A model generated the notes under the pieces. The model did not search any database. It worked only from the letters and a program-made list of their open reading frames with translations, and was not told the origin of the DNA. DNA of 36,559 nt from Magnetococcales bacterium. GTDB taxonomy: Bacteria; Pseudomonadota; Magnetococcia; Magnetococcales; JADGCL01. The DNA lies in the NCBI GenBank assembly GCA_015229005.1, contig JADGCL010000030.1:1-36559 (forward strand), in the 5' to 3' direction. The translations under genes were made by a program, and so were the position numbers. Numbering within the stretch: the first letter of the stretch is position 1; each line of letters opens with the position of its first letter. Below are positions 24,767 to 32,859 of this stretch, piece after piece.

Positions 24767-25894
24767 TCAGGGCATCTCTTCGTATTCACCCTTGTCGGTC
24801 CAGCGGTAGATCACATAGGGAGAGAGGTGGAGGTCCCCCTTGGCGTCCCAGCTTTTCGGTCCCATCACCGTGTCGACGGCCTTCTGGTCGTGGAGCCATT
24901 TGGCCAGGACGGTGCCCTCGGTCGAACCGGTCGCCTTGACCGCCGCCGCGATGGCCTGCATCGTCGCGTAAGCGTAGAGGGTATACCCCTCCGGCTCGTA
25001 GCCGGCGCCACGAAAACGGCTCACCACCTCCCGCCCTTCGGCCATCCGACGCGGGTCGGCGCCGAAGGTCATGTAGACCCCCTCCACGAACTGGGGACCG
25101 CCGGCGGCAAGGAGAAAATCCTTGGACATGATGCCATCGCCGGAAATGAGGGGGGCCTTGAGCCCCTGCTCCCGCATCTGCCGCACCAGGGGCCCGGCCT
25201 CGTTATGGAGACCACCGAAGTAAACCGCATCGGCCCCGACCGATTTCAGTTTGGTCACCAGGGCGTTGAAATCCTTCTCTCCCCGGGTGAGTCCCTCGTA
25301 GAGGACCTCCTTGCCGCCCAGTTTGTGGAGGTGCGCCTTCATGGCCTCGGCAAGTCCCATCCCATAGGTGTCCTTGTCGTGGAGGATGGCAACCCGCTGG
25401 GCCTTGAGACGTTTGACGACGAACTCCGCCCCGACCATCCCCTGCTGGTCGTCCCGACCACAGGTACGGAAAAGGGTCTCGATACGACGATCCGTCACCT
25501 GGGGGTTGGTGGATGCCGGGGTGATCTGAAGAACCCCGGCGTCGGCATAGATCTCCGAGGCCGGCATGGTCGAAGAAGAGCAGAAATGGCCGACGACCGC
25601 CGTAACTCCGTCGACATCGACGAAACGATTGGCCACCGCCAGCGCCTGCTTCGGTTCACAAGCGTCATCGCCCTTGCTGAGGAGGATCTGCCGACCACCG
25701 ATGCCGCCGGCGGCATTGATATCCTTGGCGGCCTGCTCGGCACCGCGCCAAAGCTGCTCACCGAAGGCGGCGTAGGCCCCGGTCATGGGACCCCCGACCC
25801 CGATCTTGATCGCCTCCGCCGCCATGGCCCCGGAAACCAGGCCCGTGACGACCGCAACCAGGAGGGCAACCACCCCCATCCTTTTCAATCCCAT
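24767..25894 (-). CDS. livK: Periplasmic branched-chain amino-acid binding protein
   Basis: A Leu/Ile/Val-binding protein-like receptor, 375 aa, type-I periplasmic fold. A Sec signal peptide precedes AMA-AEAIKIGVGGPMTGAYAAFG, with cleavage likely after AMA (about residue 25). GHFCSSSTMPASEIYADAG, ITPASTNPQVTDR, ILHDKDTYGMGLAEAMKA and DAVYFGGLHNEAGPLVRQMR are the family blocks. A Cys pair (DDACEPK and GHFCSSS) matches the disulfide of LivJ/LivK. ATG 25894 follows GGGGAGGATG. It is the first gene of the liv operon, so the operon promoter should lie in 25895-26040. Either LivJ or LivK would describe it. Confidence 0.93.
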   Translation of the reverse strand: MGLKRMGVVALLVAVVTGLVSGAMAAEAIKIGVGGPMTGAYAAFGEQLWRGAEQAAKDINAAGGIGGRQILLSKGDDACEPKQALAVANRFVDVDGVTAVVGHFCSSSTMPASEIYADAGVLQITPASTNPQVTDRRIETLFRTCGRDDQQGMVGAEFVVKRLKAQRVAILHDKDTYGMGLAEAMKAHLHKLGGKEVLYEGLTRGEKDFNALVTKLKSVGADAVYFGGLHNEAGPLVRQMREQGLKAPLISGDGIMSKDFLLAAGGPQFVEGVYMTFGADPRRMAEGREVVSRFRGAGYEPEGYTLYAYATMQAIAAAVKATGSTEGTVLAKWLHDQKAVDTVMGPKSWDAKGDLHLSPYVIYRWTDKGEYEEMP

Positions 25895-26246
25895 GACACC
25901 ATCCTCCCCAATCGATCCCGTTTGCTCGCCTCGAGGCCACCCCTCGGACTACCCCTGGGGGCAGCCCGTCGTCAAACAGGGTACACCAGTCAGAGACGAC
26001 CGGCCAAATTCCTTGGAACAGCGTAACCAATCGAACTCTATGGAAAGTCAAAACCGATGGAAAGTCAAAACCGGGCCCTGCCTTTCCGGGTCGAAAAAGC
26101 TCCGGATGGACCCTTTTCAACATCCCGGCAGTGTAAGATGCTGCCACCGTCACGAAAAGAAAAAATATCCACACGCCGTGCATCCCTCCCCCTGCCAAAC
26201 AATGGGGGGTGTCGGCTGGCAGGCGTTTTGCGCTACCATTCTCACC
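25895..26246. other. Divergent liv / nnrS spacer, 352 bp
   Basis: Must contain two promoters back to back. On the minus strand a weak TTGGCC / TACCCT pair with an 18-bp gap lies near 26000, too weak to call. It contains the 17-bp tandem repeat noted separately. No protein-like frame is seen. Confidence 0.45.
26040..26073. repeat. Perfect 17-bp tandem duplication
   Basis: ATGGAAAGTCAAAACCG occurs twice without gap, at 26040-26056 and 26057-26073. It lies in the liv/nnrS divergent spacer. It could be a recent slippage event or two binding sites side by side. Confidence 0.85.
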
Positions 26247-27470
26247 ATGGCGCATCCATCCGCAAGCATCCCCATCGTTGCCACCTTGACCCGGGAACCG
26301 GTCGTCCACCGCTTCTGGGGAGGGGGGGTGTTCTTTCTCGGAGTGGGGTTCTCCCTGGGATTCGCCGCCTGGCTGGTGGCGGGCGACTGGTGGGATGGGT
26401 GGGCATTCTACCCCCTTCTGCGCGACTGGCATGGCCGGGTCCAACTTCTCTTCTTCCTGGGCTCGTTCCTTCTGGGATTCGCCATGCAGGCCGGACCGCA
26501 TCTCCTGGGAGGGACCCCGCCCCCCTCCCGGTCGATTCTTCCACTGATCTTTCCCCTGTGGTTCGGCGGGGTTCTCTGGCTCCTGCCGGACCCGACCATG
26601 AAGCTTGCGGGCCAGGCGCTCCTGACGCTGCCCTTCATCTGGGGAGCCCTCCTCCTCGGCTGGGGACCGGCGCGCCGTGGGGACCCCGCCCGACGCCTGA
26701 TGATCGCCCTCCCTCTGCTCCTCGGGCTCCTGACGATGGGAGCGGGGCCATGGTTGGGGAGCGACAATGCCGAAGGATATCTCTGGCTCCTGTGGTGCGG
26801 CCCGATGATCGTCGCCGTGGCCGTGGCCCAACACCTGATCCACCAGACCCTGGGAGGAACCCTCCCGGGGAAACGTGCGCGGGCAATCCATGCAGGCCTC
26901 TGGCTGCCGGCCTGGTTCTCGCTCACCCTGGGGTATGGCGGGAGTCGGCTCGGGCTCCTGCCGGTCGACAACGGGTTGGCTGCGAAACTCTGGGCCCTCG
27001 GGGGAGGACTCTGGCTCGCCTCGCTCCTGGTGGTTGTTGCCGCCACCGATCTGGTGGGCGTCATCAGGCGGCGGGGAATCAGCGCCTTTGCCCTGGCCAT
27101 GCTCCTGGCCCTGACAATGGCCATGGCGGCAGCGACACTCCTCGCCATCGACGGCCTCAAGGAGACCGATGCCATCATCCACCTTCTGGGGGCGGGAAGC
27201 CTGACACTCCTCATCCTGGGAATCTGCCCACGGGTGGGATCGGCATTCTCGGGCAGCATTGTCGTTCAAGAGCGGTGGTTGCTGCTCTTCGTCTCCCTCT
27301 GGACGATCGTGGCGGTCATCCGGGCCGCCACCGCCATGGGATGGCTCGCCCAGACCTGGTCGCTGCCGGGGGTCATCCTGGCCCTGGGGGTGCTGCTTCC
27401 CTGGGGTTGGCGCCTCTCGGTCAAACTGCTGGCCATCCGGGCTCGGATCCCCGCCGGAGGCTTTCGGTGA
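26247..27470 (+). CDS. nnrS: NnrS family membrane protein
   Basis: A polytopic membrane protein of 407 aa with about 12 hydrophobic segments, like NnrS proteins. NnrS is linked to nitric oxide stress and is regulated with nitrite/NO reductase genes in several proteobacteria; its precise activity is unsettled. The opening PVVHRFWGGGVFFLGVGFSLG, WHGRVQLLFFLGSFLLGFAMQAGPHL and IIHLLGAGSLTLLILGICPR are the supporting segments, with conserved His in transmembrane regions (WHGR, AQHLIHQ). The start ATG 26247 begins the domain; the longer upstream frame is not coding-like. No nitrite or NO reductase genes are visible nearby. metF follows 50 bp later. Confidence 0.72.
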   Translation: MAHPSASIPIVATLTREPVVHRFWGGGVFFLGVGFSLGFAAWLVAGDWWDGWAFYPLLRDWHGRVQLLFFLGSFLLGFAMQAGPHLLGGTPPPSRSILPLIFPLWFGGVLWLLPDPTMKLAGQALLTLPFIWGALLLGWGPARRGDPARRLMIALPLLLGLLTMGAGPWLGSDNAEGYLWLLWCGPMIVAVAVAQHLIHQTLGGTLPGKRARAIHAGLWLPAWFSLTLGYGGSRLGLLPVDNGLAAKLWALGGGLWLASLLVVVAATDLVGVIRRRGISAFALAMLLALTMAMAAATLLAIDGLKETDAIIHLLGAGSLTLLILGICPRVGSAFSGSIVVQERWLLLFVSLWTIVAVIRAATAMGWLAQTWSLPGVILALGVLLPWGWRLSVKLLAIRARIPAGGFR

Positions 27471-27520
27471 TCACCCGGTCCGGAAACAGAAACAACCCCT
27501 TCTCACAAGGTTGACTGGCC

Positions 27521-28399
27521 ATGACGACCCGCTCGCCGCTCCCGGGAACCCCGGGAGGTCCACTGCTCTCCTTCGAATTCTTCCCCCCCAAGGGGGAGGA
27601 AGGGGAGGCCGCCTTCTGGAAAACGCTGCCTCGTCTCGCCCGCTTCGAACCCGACTTCATCTCCATCACCTACGGCGCCGGTGGCAGCGACCGGGAGCGA
27701 ACCAAGGAACTCGTCTGCCGCGTCCGCCAGGAAACGGGACTCGAGGTCGTGGCGCACCTGACCTGCATCGGCGATAGTCGCGAAGCACTGGTCAAGATCC
27801 TGGACCGGTATCGCCAGTGCGGCCTGCGACACCTTCTGGCACTGCGCGGAGATCGCCCCCGGAATGCCCCGGAGGATCTCGCCGCCCGCAGCGACTTTCC
27901 CTATGCTGACAGCTTCGTGGCCTTCGTCAAGGCCAACTATCCCGAATTCGCCATCGGCGTCGCCGCCTACCCGGAAGTCCACCCCGAAGCGGCTTCGGCA
28001 GAGGCGGATCTCGCCCACTTCCAGCGCAAAATCCAGGCAGGGGCCGAATTCGCCGCGACCCAGTTCTTTTTCGAGAATGCCGCCTATTTCCGTTTCGTCT
28101 CCCGCTGCCGCGAGGCGGGGTTGACGATCCCCATCTACCCCGGGATCATGCCGGTGGTGAACTACTCACAGATCCGCCGCCTGGCCGAGTTGTGCGGCTC
28201 GGCGCTCCCGGAGTGGTTGACCAGCCAGTACGAGGGGATCCGCGACGACCCCGAAAAGATGCGCGAAACCGGGATCCGGATCGCCGTCGCCCAGTGCCGG
28301 GAACTGCTCGCCGGCGGCGCCCCGGGGCTCCACTTCTTCACCCTCAACCAGGCCGAGACCGTCTCCCGGATCGTCACCGCCCTGCGTTCTCCGGAATAA
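27521..28399 (+). CDS. metF: Methylenetetrahydrofolate reductase
   Basis: An FAD enzyme that reduces 5,10-methylene-THF to 5-methyl-THF for methionine synthesis. It is 292 aa, bacterial length. LSFEFFPPKGEEGEAAFWKTL, FISITYGAGGSDRERT, VVAHLTCIGDSRE, LLALRGDRPRN, VAAYPEVHPEA, FAATQFFFENAAYF and GIMPVVNYSQIRRL give the full pattern, including the catalytic Glu in EFFPPK (E20 area). GLHFFTLNQ ends the barrel. It is downstream of nnrS in the same direction. Confidence 0.97.
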   Translation: MTTRSPLPGTPGGPLLSFEFFPPKGEEGEAAFWKTLPRLARFEPDFISITYGAGGSDRERTKELVCRVRQETGLEVVAHLTCIGDSREALVKILDRYRQCGLRHLLALRGDRPRNAPEDLAARSDFPYADSFVAFVKANYPEFAIGVAAYPEVHPEAASAEADLAHFQRKIQAGAEFAATQFFFENAAYFRFVSRCREAGLTIPIYPGIMPVVNYSQIRRLAELCGSALPEWLTSQYEGIRDDPEKMRETGIRIAVAQCRELLAGGAPGLHFFTLNQAETVSRIVTALRSPE

Positions 28400-28409
28400 G
28401 GTAACCCTC

Positions 28410-28847
28410 ATGGGGTTGATCCACGCGGAGTTGATCCTGAAAAACCCCGTCTCCGGCGCCCAGATGCCTGTCCGGGCGTTGGTCGACAGTGGTGCCCTGT
28501 TGCTGTGCCTGCCGCACCACATCGCCCTGCAACTGCAGTTGCCGGAGTTGGAAAAACGGGAAGTGACCCTGGCCGACGGCAGCCACCAACTTGTTCCCTA
28601 CGTAGGGCCAGTCGAGATTCGCTTTGCCAACCGCCGCTGCTTCTCCGGAGCCCTGCTCCTGGGTGACACCCCCCTCCTGGGGGCAGTACCCATGGAGGAT
28701 CTGGATGTGTTGATCCACCCGGCCCGCCAGGAGTTGATCGTCAACCCCGAAAGCCCCCATATCGCCCTGGCCCCCGTCAAACGGATCCACCCCGCGTCGG
28801 AAATCCCGTGTTCAACCCCCATGGCCCCTCCCCTCGGAACATCTTGA
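28410..28847 (+). CDS. Retropepsin-like aspartic protease (clan AA) protein
   Basis: A small 145-aa protein with an ALVDSGALLLCLP motif (D26-S27-G28), the D-(S/T)-G catalytic core of clan AA peptidases, followed by the flap region ADGSHQLVPYVGPVEIRF and the second conserved block LLGDTPLLGAVPMEDLDVLIHP (hydrophobic-Gly-x-x... with LLGAVPMEDLD). Such proteins are frequent in bacteria beside toxin-antitoxin genes; their substrates are unknown. It starts 10 bp after metF ends, and an MNT nucleotidyltransferase begins 9 bp later. The last 25 residues look disordered. Confidence 0.75.
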   Translation: MGLIHAELILKNPVSGAQMPVRALVDSGALLLCLPHHIALQLQLPELEKREVTLADGSHQLVPYVGPVEIRFANRRCFSGALLLGDTPLLGAVPMEDLDVLIHPARQELIVNPESPHIALAPVKRIHPASEIPCSTPMAPPLGTS

Positions 28848-28856
28848 GGGAGACTC

Positions 28857-29162
28857 GTGCGCCTTTCACCCACCGAAAGGGAGTTCCTCCGTCAGCTCGG
28901 TCGGCAACATTTCGGGGAGGGAAGCCACCTCCTCCTCTTCGGCTCACGCACCGATGACACCAAAAAGGGCGGGGACATCGATCTTTATGTCGCCAACGGG
29001 CCTTCGGCCCCCGCAGCGAGGGTAGCCGCAAAAATAGAGTTTCTGGTCGCGGTCAAGCTCTGCCTGGGAGAACAACGGGTGGATGTCGTTTTTTCCCCTG
29101 TCCCCGGCGAACCCCGTTTGCCGATCCACCAAATGGCCGAAGAGACAGGAGTCCCCCTGTGA
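28857..29162 (+). CDS. MNT-domain nucleotidyltransferase, antitoxin of a HEPN/MNT pair
   Basis: A minimal nucleotidyltransferase of 101 aa. It carries LFGSRTDDTKKGGDIDLYV, i.e. GS-x9-D-x-D (G29-S30, D40, D42). In known HEPN/MNT systems the MNT protein neutralises the HEPN toxin, in some cases by adding AMP to it. It starts at GTG 28857 and its stop overlaps the HEPN gene (GTGA at 29159). The spacing S30 to D40 is nine residues where the AMPylating MntA motif has ten. Confidence 0.88.
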   Translation: MRLSPTEREFLRQLGRQHFGEGSHLLLFGSRTDDTKKGGDIDLYVANGPSAPAARVAAKIEFLVAVKLCLGEQRVDVVFSPVPGEPRLPIHQMAEETGVPL

Positions 29163-29641
29163 ACCCCCAGGCGACTGTGGTCGGGAAAATCCGTGCAGCC
29201 CTGGAAGAGTGCGCCAGCCACCGCCTCCGCCTGCACGGCGCCTGGCGGGAGGCAACGGGCTTCTCCCCCCTTCTGACCACAGGAGGGACACCCTTGAGCG
29301 AAACCGAGGTGCGTACCCTCGACCAGCTCGTCTTTCGCTTCGGGAGACTCCAGGATGCCCTGGGGTGGCGTCTCCTGCCCGCCCTGATGCTATCGATCGG
29401 CGAATGGCAGCGGGATCAGCCCTTTCTCGACCGACTCAACCGGGCCGAGCAACTGGGGATGATCCCCTCGGCCACAGAATGGCTCAAGCTGCGCGAGATA
29501 CGCAACCAGACGACCCACGTATACCCGGACCAACCAGAAGTGGTGATGGCCGGTTTGCGGCTCCTCGTCGCCCATGTCCCGGTATTGGAATCGGTTCATG
29601 AGCAAATGCTCTCCTGGTATTCCCATCGGGACAACCCCTGA
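29159..29641 (+). CDS. HEPN-domain toxin (RX4H type)
   Basis: A helical HEPN protein of 160 aa. The catalytic R-x4-H motif is R115 to H120 in REIRNQTTHVYPD, with the usual VYP following. This is the HI0074/HEPN_MNT arrangement, and HEPN toxins of this type are RNases. The start is GTG 29159, overlapping the antitoxin stop by 4 bp. The order antitoxin-toxin with translational coupling is typical. It ends 128 bp from the convergent DUF3782 gene. Confidence 0.85.
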   Translation: MNPQATVVGKIRAALEECASHRLRLHGAWREATGFSPLLTTGGTPLSETEVRTLDQLVFRFGRLQDALGWRLLPALMLSIGEWQRDQPFLDRLNRAEQLGMIPSATEWLKLREIRNQTTHVYPDQPEVVMAGLRLLVAHVPVLESVHEQMLSWYSHRDNP

Positions 29642-29714
29642 TCCAGGAGCCCGGAACGGGCCCACTGCCGGAATCGCCGGGGGCCTGACCGCCCCTGACC
29701 CGGGAAACCCAGCT

Positions 29715-29759
29715 TGCCCTGCCGCAACCTGCCCTGCCGCAACCTGCCCTGCCGCAACC
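29715..29759. repeat. Three copies of a 15-bp tandem repeat
   Basis: TGCCCTGCCGCAACC is repeated three times without mismatch at 29715-29759, in the 128-bp spacer between the HEPN and DUF3782 genes. It is a short minisatellite; there is no sign of spacers or Cas genes. Confidence 0.9.
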
Positions 29760-29769
29760 AGTCCAGGCA

Positions 29770-30498
29770 CTACCAGACCCGGGGTTGAAACTCCCCGTCA
29801 TTGGCAAACCGCAAGACCTCCCCGGATTGGACCATCACGAAGAGTCCTTCGTTCACGGCAAAGCGTTCCACGTTCTCCTCGATCACAATCCCGGCCACGG
29901 CCCCCATGACGCGCATCCCGGCGTACTCCTGAAAAAAATCCTTGAATTCCGCCAACCGGGTCAGGTGTTCCCGCACGTCACCCTCGGTCAATCGGCTCTT
30001 GACCTCCACCAACACAACGGCATCGGTATTCACCACCAGGAGATCGATCTCCATGTGGCGGTTGCCCGGACGTTTGGCCTTCACCCGCCGGCTGACCTTG
30101 TGAACAGGAATGCCGCGTTCGGCAAACAGGGTTTCACAGGCCGGAGCGACCAACCCCTCCACAAACTCCCCCCAACGTCCACCCAGCCGACCTATCTGCG
30201 TGGAAACCTCCTTGACCTTGAGATCCGTTTCCCTCAGCTGTGCGCCCGTCTCCTTGACCTGGCGGTCCGTCTCCTTCAACTGTGCGCCCGTCTCCTTGAC
30301 CTGGCGGTCCGTCTCCCTCAACTGTGCACCCGTCTCCTGGATCTGTCGGTCCGTCTCCTGAATCCTGCGGTCCGTCTCCTTCATCTGTGCGCTCGTCTCC
30401 TGAAACTTGCGGTCAAGCTCCGCGCTTCTCTCACGGTTCTCGCGAACCATCTCCTGAAACATCGTCCACACATCATCGAACGTCACAGCCTTGGACAT
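29770..30498 (-). CDS. DUF3782-type coiled-coil protein with PD-(D/E)XK nuclease fold
   Basis: A 242-aa two-part protein. Residues 34-103 are ten near-perfect heptads (ETDRQVK, ETGAQLK and variants), predicting a long coiled coil. Residues 110-240 form a restriction-endonuclease-like domain with IDLLVVN (D152) and VLVEVKSR (E165-x-K167). Proteins of this form are abundant in Thiotrichales, Magnetococcales, cyanobacteria and related genomes with unknown function. It converges on the HEPN gene, forming part of the accessory island. A promoter is likely at 30536-30564. The catalytic role as a nuclease is inferred from the motif only. Confidence 0.85.
   Translation of the reverse strand: MSKAVTFDDVWTMFQEMVRENRERSAELDRKFQETSAQMKETDRRIQETDRQIQETGAQLRETDRQVKETGAQLKETDRQVKETGAQLRETDLKVKEVSTQIGRLGGRWGEFVEGLVAPACETLFAERGIPVHKVSRRVKAKRPGNRHMEIDLLVVNTDAVVLVEVKSRLTEGDVREHLTRLAEFKDFFQEYAGMRVMGAVAGIVIEENVERFAVNEGLFVMVQSGEVLRFANDGEFQPRVW
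30190..30399 (-). repeat. Coding heptad repeat, 21-bp unit x 10
   Basis: Ten consecutive 21-bp units encode heptads (ETSAQMK, ETDRRIQ, ETDRQIQ, ETGAQLR, ETDRQVK ...). The middle six alternate ETGAQL- and ETDRQV- forms, giving 42-bp higher-order units of high identity at about 30220-30330. Confidence 0.85.
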
Positions 30499-30535
30499 GG
30501 CACACTCTCCCGCAGCAAATCACCCTTTTCCGAAC

Positions 30536-30564
30536 AGTATACCGCTCTCCGCCACACCCGGGAA
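30536..30564 (-). promoter_or_regulatory. Possible promoter of the DUF3782 gene
   Basis: On the minus strand TATACT (30541-30536) is a five-of-six -10 box. A weak -35 TTCCCG lies 17 bp upstream (30564-30559). The start would fall about 30 nt before the gene at 30498. The rest of the 288-bp spacer to 30787 shows nothing recognisable. Confidence 0.35.
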
Positions 30565-30786
30565 ATTATCGAGGGCACCCGCAGCCCGGTCAACACATGA
30601 AACATCCCACGCCACCGCGAGTTCCCGGGAATTGGACCAACAGGGATTCGTCCATCGAGGAGCCGGTGGCAAGAGCATGCCGGCTCCGGACCGGCTTTCC
30701 CGCCATCACCCCTGGCGATGGCGGTAGCGATCAAGGTACTCTCCCCTCCGCTTTTCCACTCATGATCCCGCCGTGGTTGACCGCCC

Positions 30787-32556
30787 ATGACCCTGGAAGC
30801 TTGGCTCGCCGTCACGGTGATCGTCTGTTGCGTCGCCCTCCTGGCAAGCAATCGCCATTCGGCGGACGCGATCTTGATGGGGGGGGTGACCCTCCTTCTG
30901 GTCGGCGGCATCCTGACCCCGCAACAGGCCCTGGGAGGGCTCGCCAACGAGGGGATGGTCACCGTCGGGGTCCTTTATGTGGTCGTCGCCGGTCTGCAAG
31001 AGACCGGGGCGGTCGGGTGGATGGCCGACACCGTTCTCGGGATCCCGCGCTCCCTCGTCCATGCCCAGTGGCGGCTCTGCCTGCCGATCCTCGGGATCTC
31101 GCCGTTCCTGAACAACACCCCCGTGGTGGCCATGTTCATCCCGGCCATCGGCCACTGGGCCAAACGGCACCAGTTGCCGATGTCCCAACTGATGCTGCCA
31201 CTGGCCTTCGTGACCACCGGCGCCGGCCTTTGCACCCTGGTGGGCTCCAGCACCAACCTCGTCGTCCATGGGCTGCTCCGGAGCAAGACCGGAGCCCCGG
31301 GTTTCTCGTTATGGGAATTGGCCTGGATCGGCCTGCCGGTCACCGCGACAATCCTCGGGTATCTGCTCCTTTTCGGCAGATTCCGCCTGCCCAGCCGCCC
31401 GGCTTCCGCCGAATCCTTTGCCAATGTCCGCGAATATACTGTGGAAATGATGGTTGAGAAGGGTGGAACCCTGGAGGGCAAGAGCGTCGCGGAGGCCCAC
31501 TTGCGGCACTTGCCGGGACTGTTCCTGGTCGAGATTCAGCGGAACGGCGAGGTGTTGCCGGCGGTCTCCTCGCATCAAAGGCTCGCCGGCGGGGATCGGC
31601 TGCTGTTCACCGGGGCGGTCGACTCGGTGGCCGATCTCCGCGCCATGCGCGGGCTCGTGCCGGCGACCGACCAGATCTTCAAACTCGACGCCCCGGCCAG
31701 GAAACGCGCCATGGTCGAGGCGGTCGTCGCCGAGAGTTGCCCCATCGTCGGCAAGAGCATCCGCGACGGACGCTTTCGCACCGTCTACCACGCCGCCATC
31801 CTCGCCGTTGCCCGCAACGGCCACAAGCTCACCGGCAAGGTGGGCGACATCGTCCTCCGCCCCGGGGATCAGCTCCTCCTGGAGGCGCACCCCGACTTCC
31901 CGGAACAGCAACGCCACACCCGGGATTTCCTCCTGGTCCGCTCCGTCGACAACTACCACCCGCTGTGCCACCAACGAGCGCCGCTTGCCCTGGGGATACT
32001 GCTGGGCTTTGTCGGCATGGCCACCCTGAGCGGACTCACGGCCCTGGAGGCGGCCCTCCTCTCGGCGGGGTTGATGCTCATGACCGGTTGCGTCAACAGC
32101 GCCACCGCCCATCGTGCCGTGGAGTGGCGGGTGTTGCTCGTGATCGCCGCCTCATTCGCCCTGGGGACCGCCCTGGAAAGCACCGGCGCAGCCCGGGCCA
32201 TGGCGACCACCCTGATCACCTTGGTCGAGGGCAACGCCTGGGCCTCCCTTGCCGCGATCTACCTCGTCGCCGCCCTCCTGACCCAGGTGGTCACCAACAA
32301 CGCCACCGCCGTCCTCATCTTTCCCATCGCCACGGCCACAGCCAATGACCTCGGCGTCTCCATCATGCCCTTCGCAGTCGTCGTCCTGGTCGCCGCCTCC
32401 GCAGCCTTCCTGACCCCGATCGGCTACCAAATCAACCTCATGGTGCAGGGCCCGGGCGGCTATCGGTTCCTCGACTACTTCCGCTTCGGCTGGCCGCTCT
32501 CCCTCCTGGTCGGCGCCGTCACCGTCGGACTTGCGCCGCTCCTCTGGCCTTTTTAA
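30787..32556 (+). CDS. SLC13-family permease with two RCK_C (TrkA-C) domains
   Basis: A 589-aa inner-membrane transporter of the DASS/SLC13 or ion transporter superfamily. Two blocks of about five helices flank a cytoplasmic insert holding two TrkA-C modules at roughly 217-285 and 310-375 (GKSVAEAHLRHLPGLFLVEI and GKSIRDGRFRTVYHAAILAV). ISPFLNNTPVVAMFIPAI and VVTNNATAVLIFPIA are the paired SNT-like motifs of the two repeats (here NNTP and NNA-T). Related proteins move sulfate, dicarboxylates or other anions; the substrate is not readable. It ends 1 bp before csrA, which is convergent. Confidence 0.92.
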   Translation: MTLEAWLAVTVIVCCVALLASNRHSADAILMGGVTLLLVGGILTPQQALGGLANEGMVTVGVLYVVVAGLQETGAVGWMADTVLGIPRSLVHAQWRLCLPILGISPFLNNTPVVAMFIPAIGHWAKRHQLPMSQLMLPLAFVTTGAGLCTLVGSSTNLVVHGLLRSKTGAPGFSLWELAWIGLPVTATILGYLLLFGRFRLPSRPASAESFANVREYTVEMMVEKGGTLEGKSVAEAHLRHLPGLFLVEIQRNGEVLPAVSSHQRLAGGDRLLFTGAVDSVADLRAMRGLVPATDQIFKLDAPARKRAMVEAVVAESCPIVGKSIRDGRFRTVYHAAILAVARNGHKLTGKVGDIVLRPGDQLLLEAHPDFPEQQRHTRDFLLVRSVDNYHPLCHQRAPLALGILLGFVGMATLSGLTALEAALLSAGLMLMTGCVNSATAHRAVEWRVLLVIAASFALGTALESTGAARAMATTLITLVEGNAWASLAAIYLVAALLTQVVTNNATAVLIFPIATATANDLGVSIMPFAVVVLVAASAAFLTPIGYQINLMVQGPGGYRFLDYFRFGWPLSLLVGAVTVGLAPLLWPF

Positions 32557-32557
32557 G

Positions 32558-32791
32558 CTACTTCTGGGAGAGGATCCGGGAAGCCTGATCGATGACCTCT
32601 TCGCTCATCTTCCGGTTGGCCTTGCGGGTCTCCCTTTTGATCTTATCGTAGATCTCCTCACGGTGAACCTCGACATCCCGGGGAGCATCGATACCGATGC
32701 GGACCTGGTTGCCTTTGATACCCAAGAGCGTAATCTTGATATCGTCGCCGATATTGAGGCTCTCTCCGATACGTCGGGTGAGAATCAGCAT
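32558..32791 (-). CDS. csrA: Carbon storage regulator CsrA
   Basis: An RNA-binding translational regulator, 77 aa (a bit longer than the usual 61-65). [48 protein letters not shown] is the full core, with R6/R7 and the GIDAP-R44 region for RNA contact. A strong GAGGAGGGGGG site precedes ATG 32791. It is the last gene in the flagellar run, 68 bp after flgN, with no gene between. CsrA commonly controls flagellar and biofilm mRNAs. Confidence 0.97.
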   Translation of the reverse strand: MLILTRRIGESLNIGDDIKITLLGIKGNQVRIGIDAPRDVEVHREEIYDKIKRETRKANRKMSEEVIDQASRILSQK

Positions 32792-32859
32792 AACTCAGCC
32801 CCCCTCCTCAGGACATCCTGTCAGACGGCAATCCACGGAACCCCATGCCGACCCTGGAT

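Noticed and set aside
29715-29759. 15-bp repeats as a CRISPR array.
   Set aside because: Units are head-to-tail with no spacers and no Cas genes are present.
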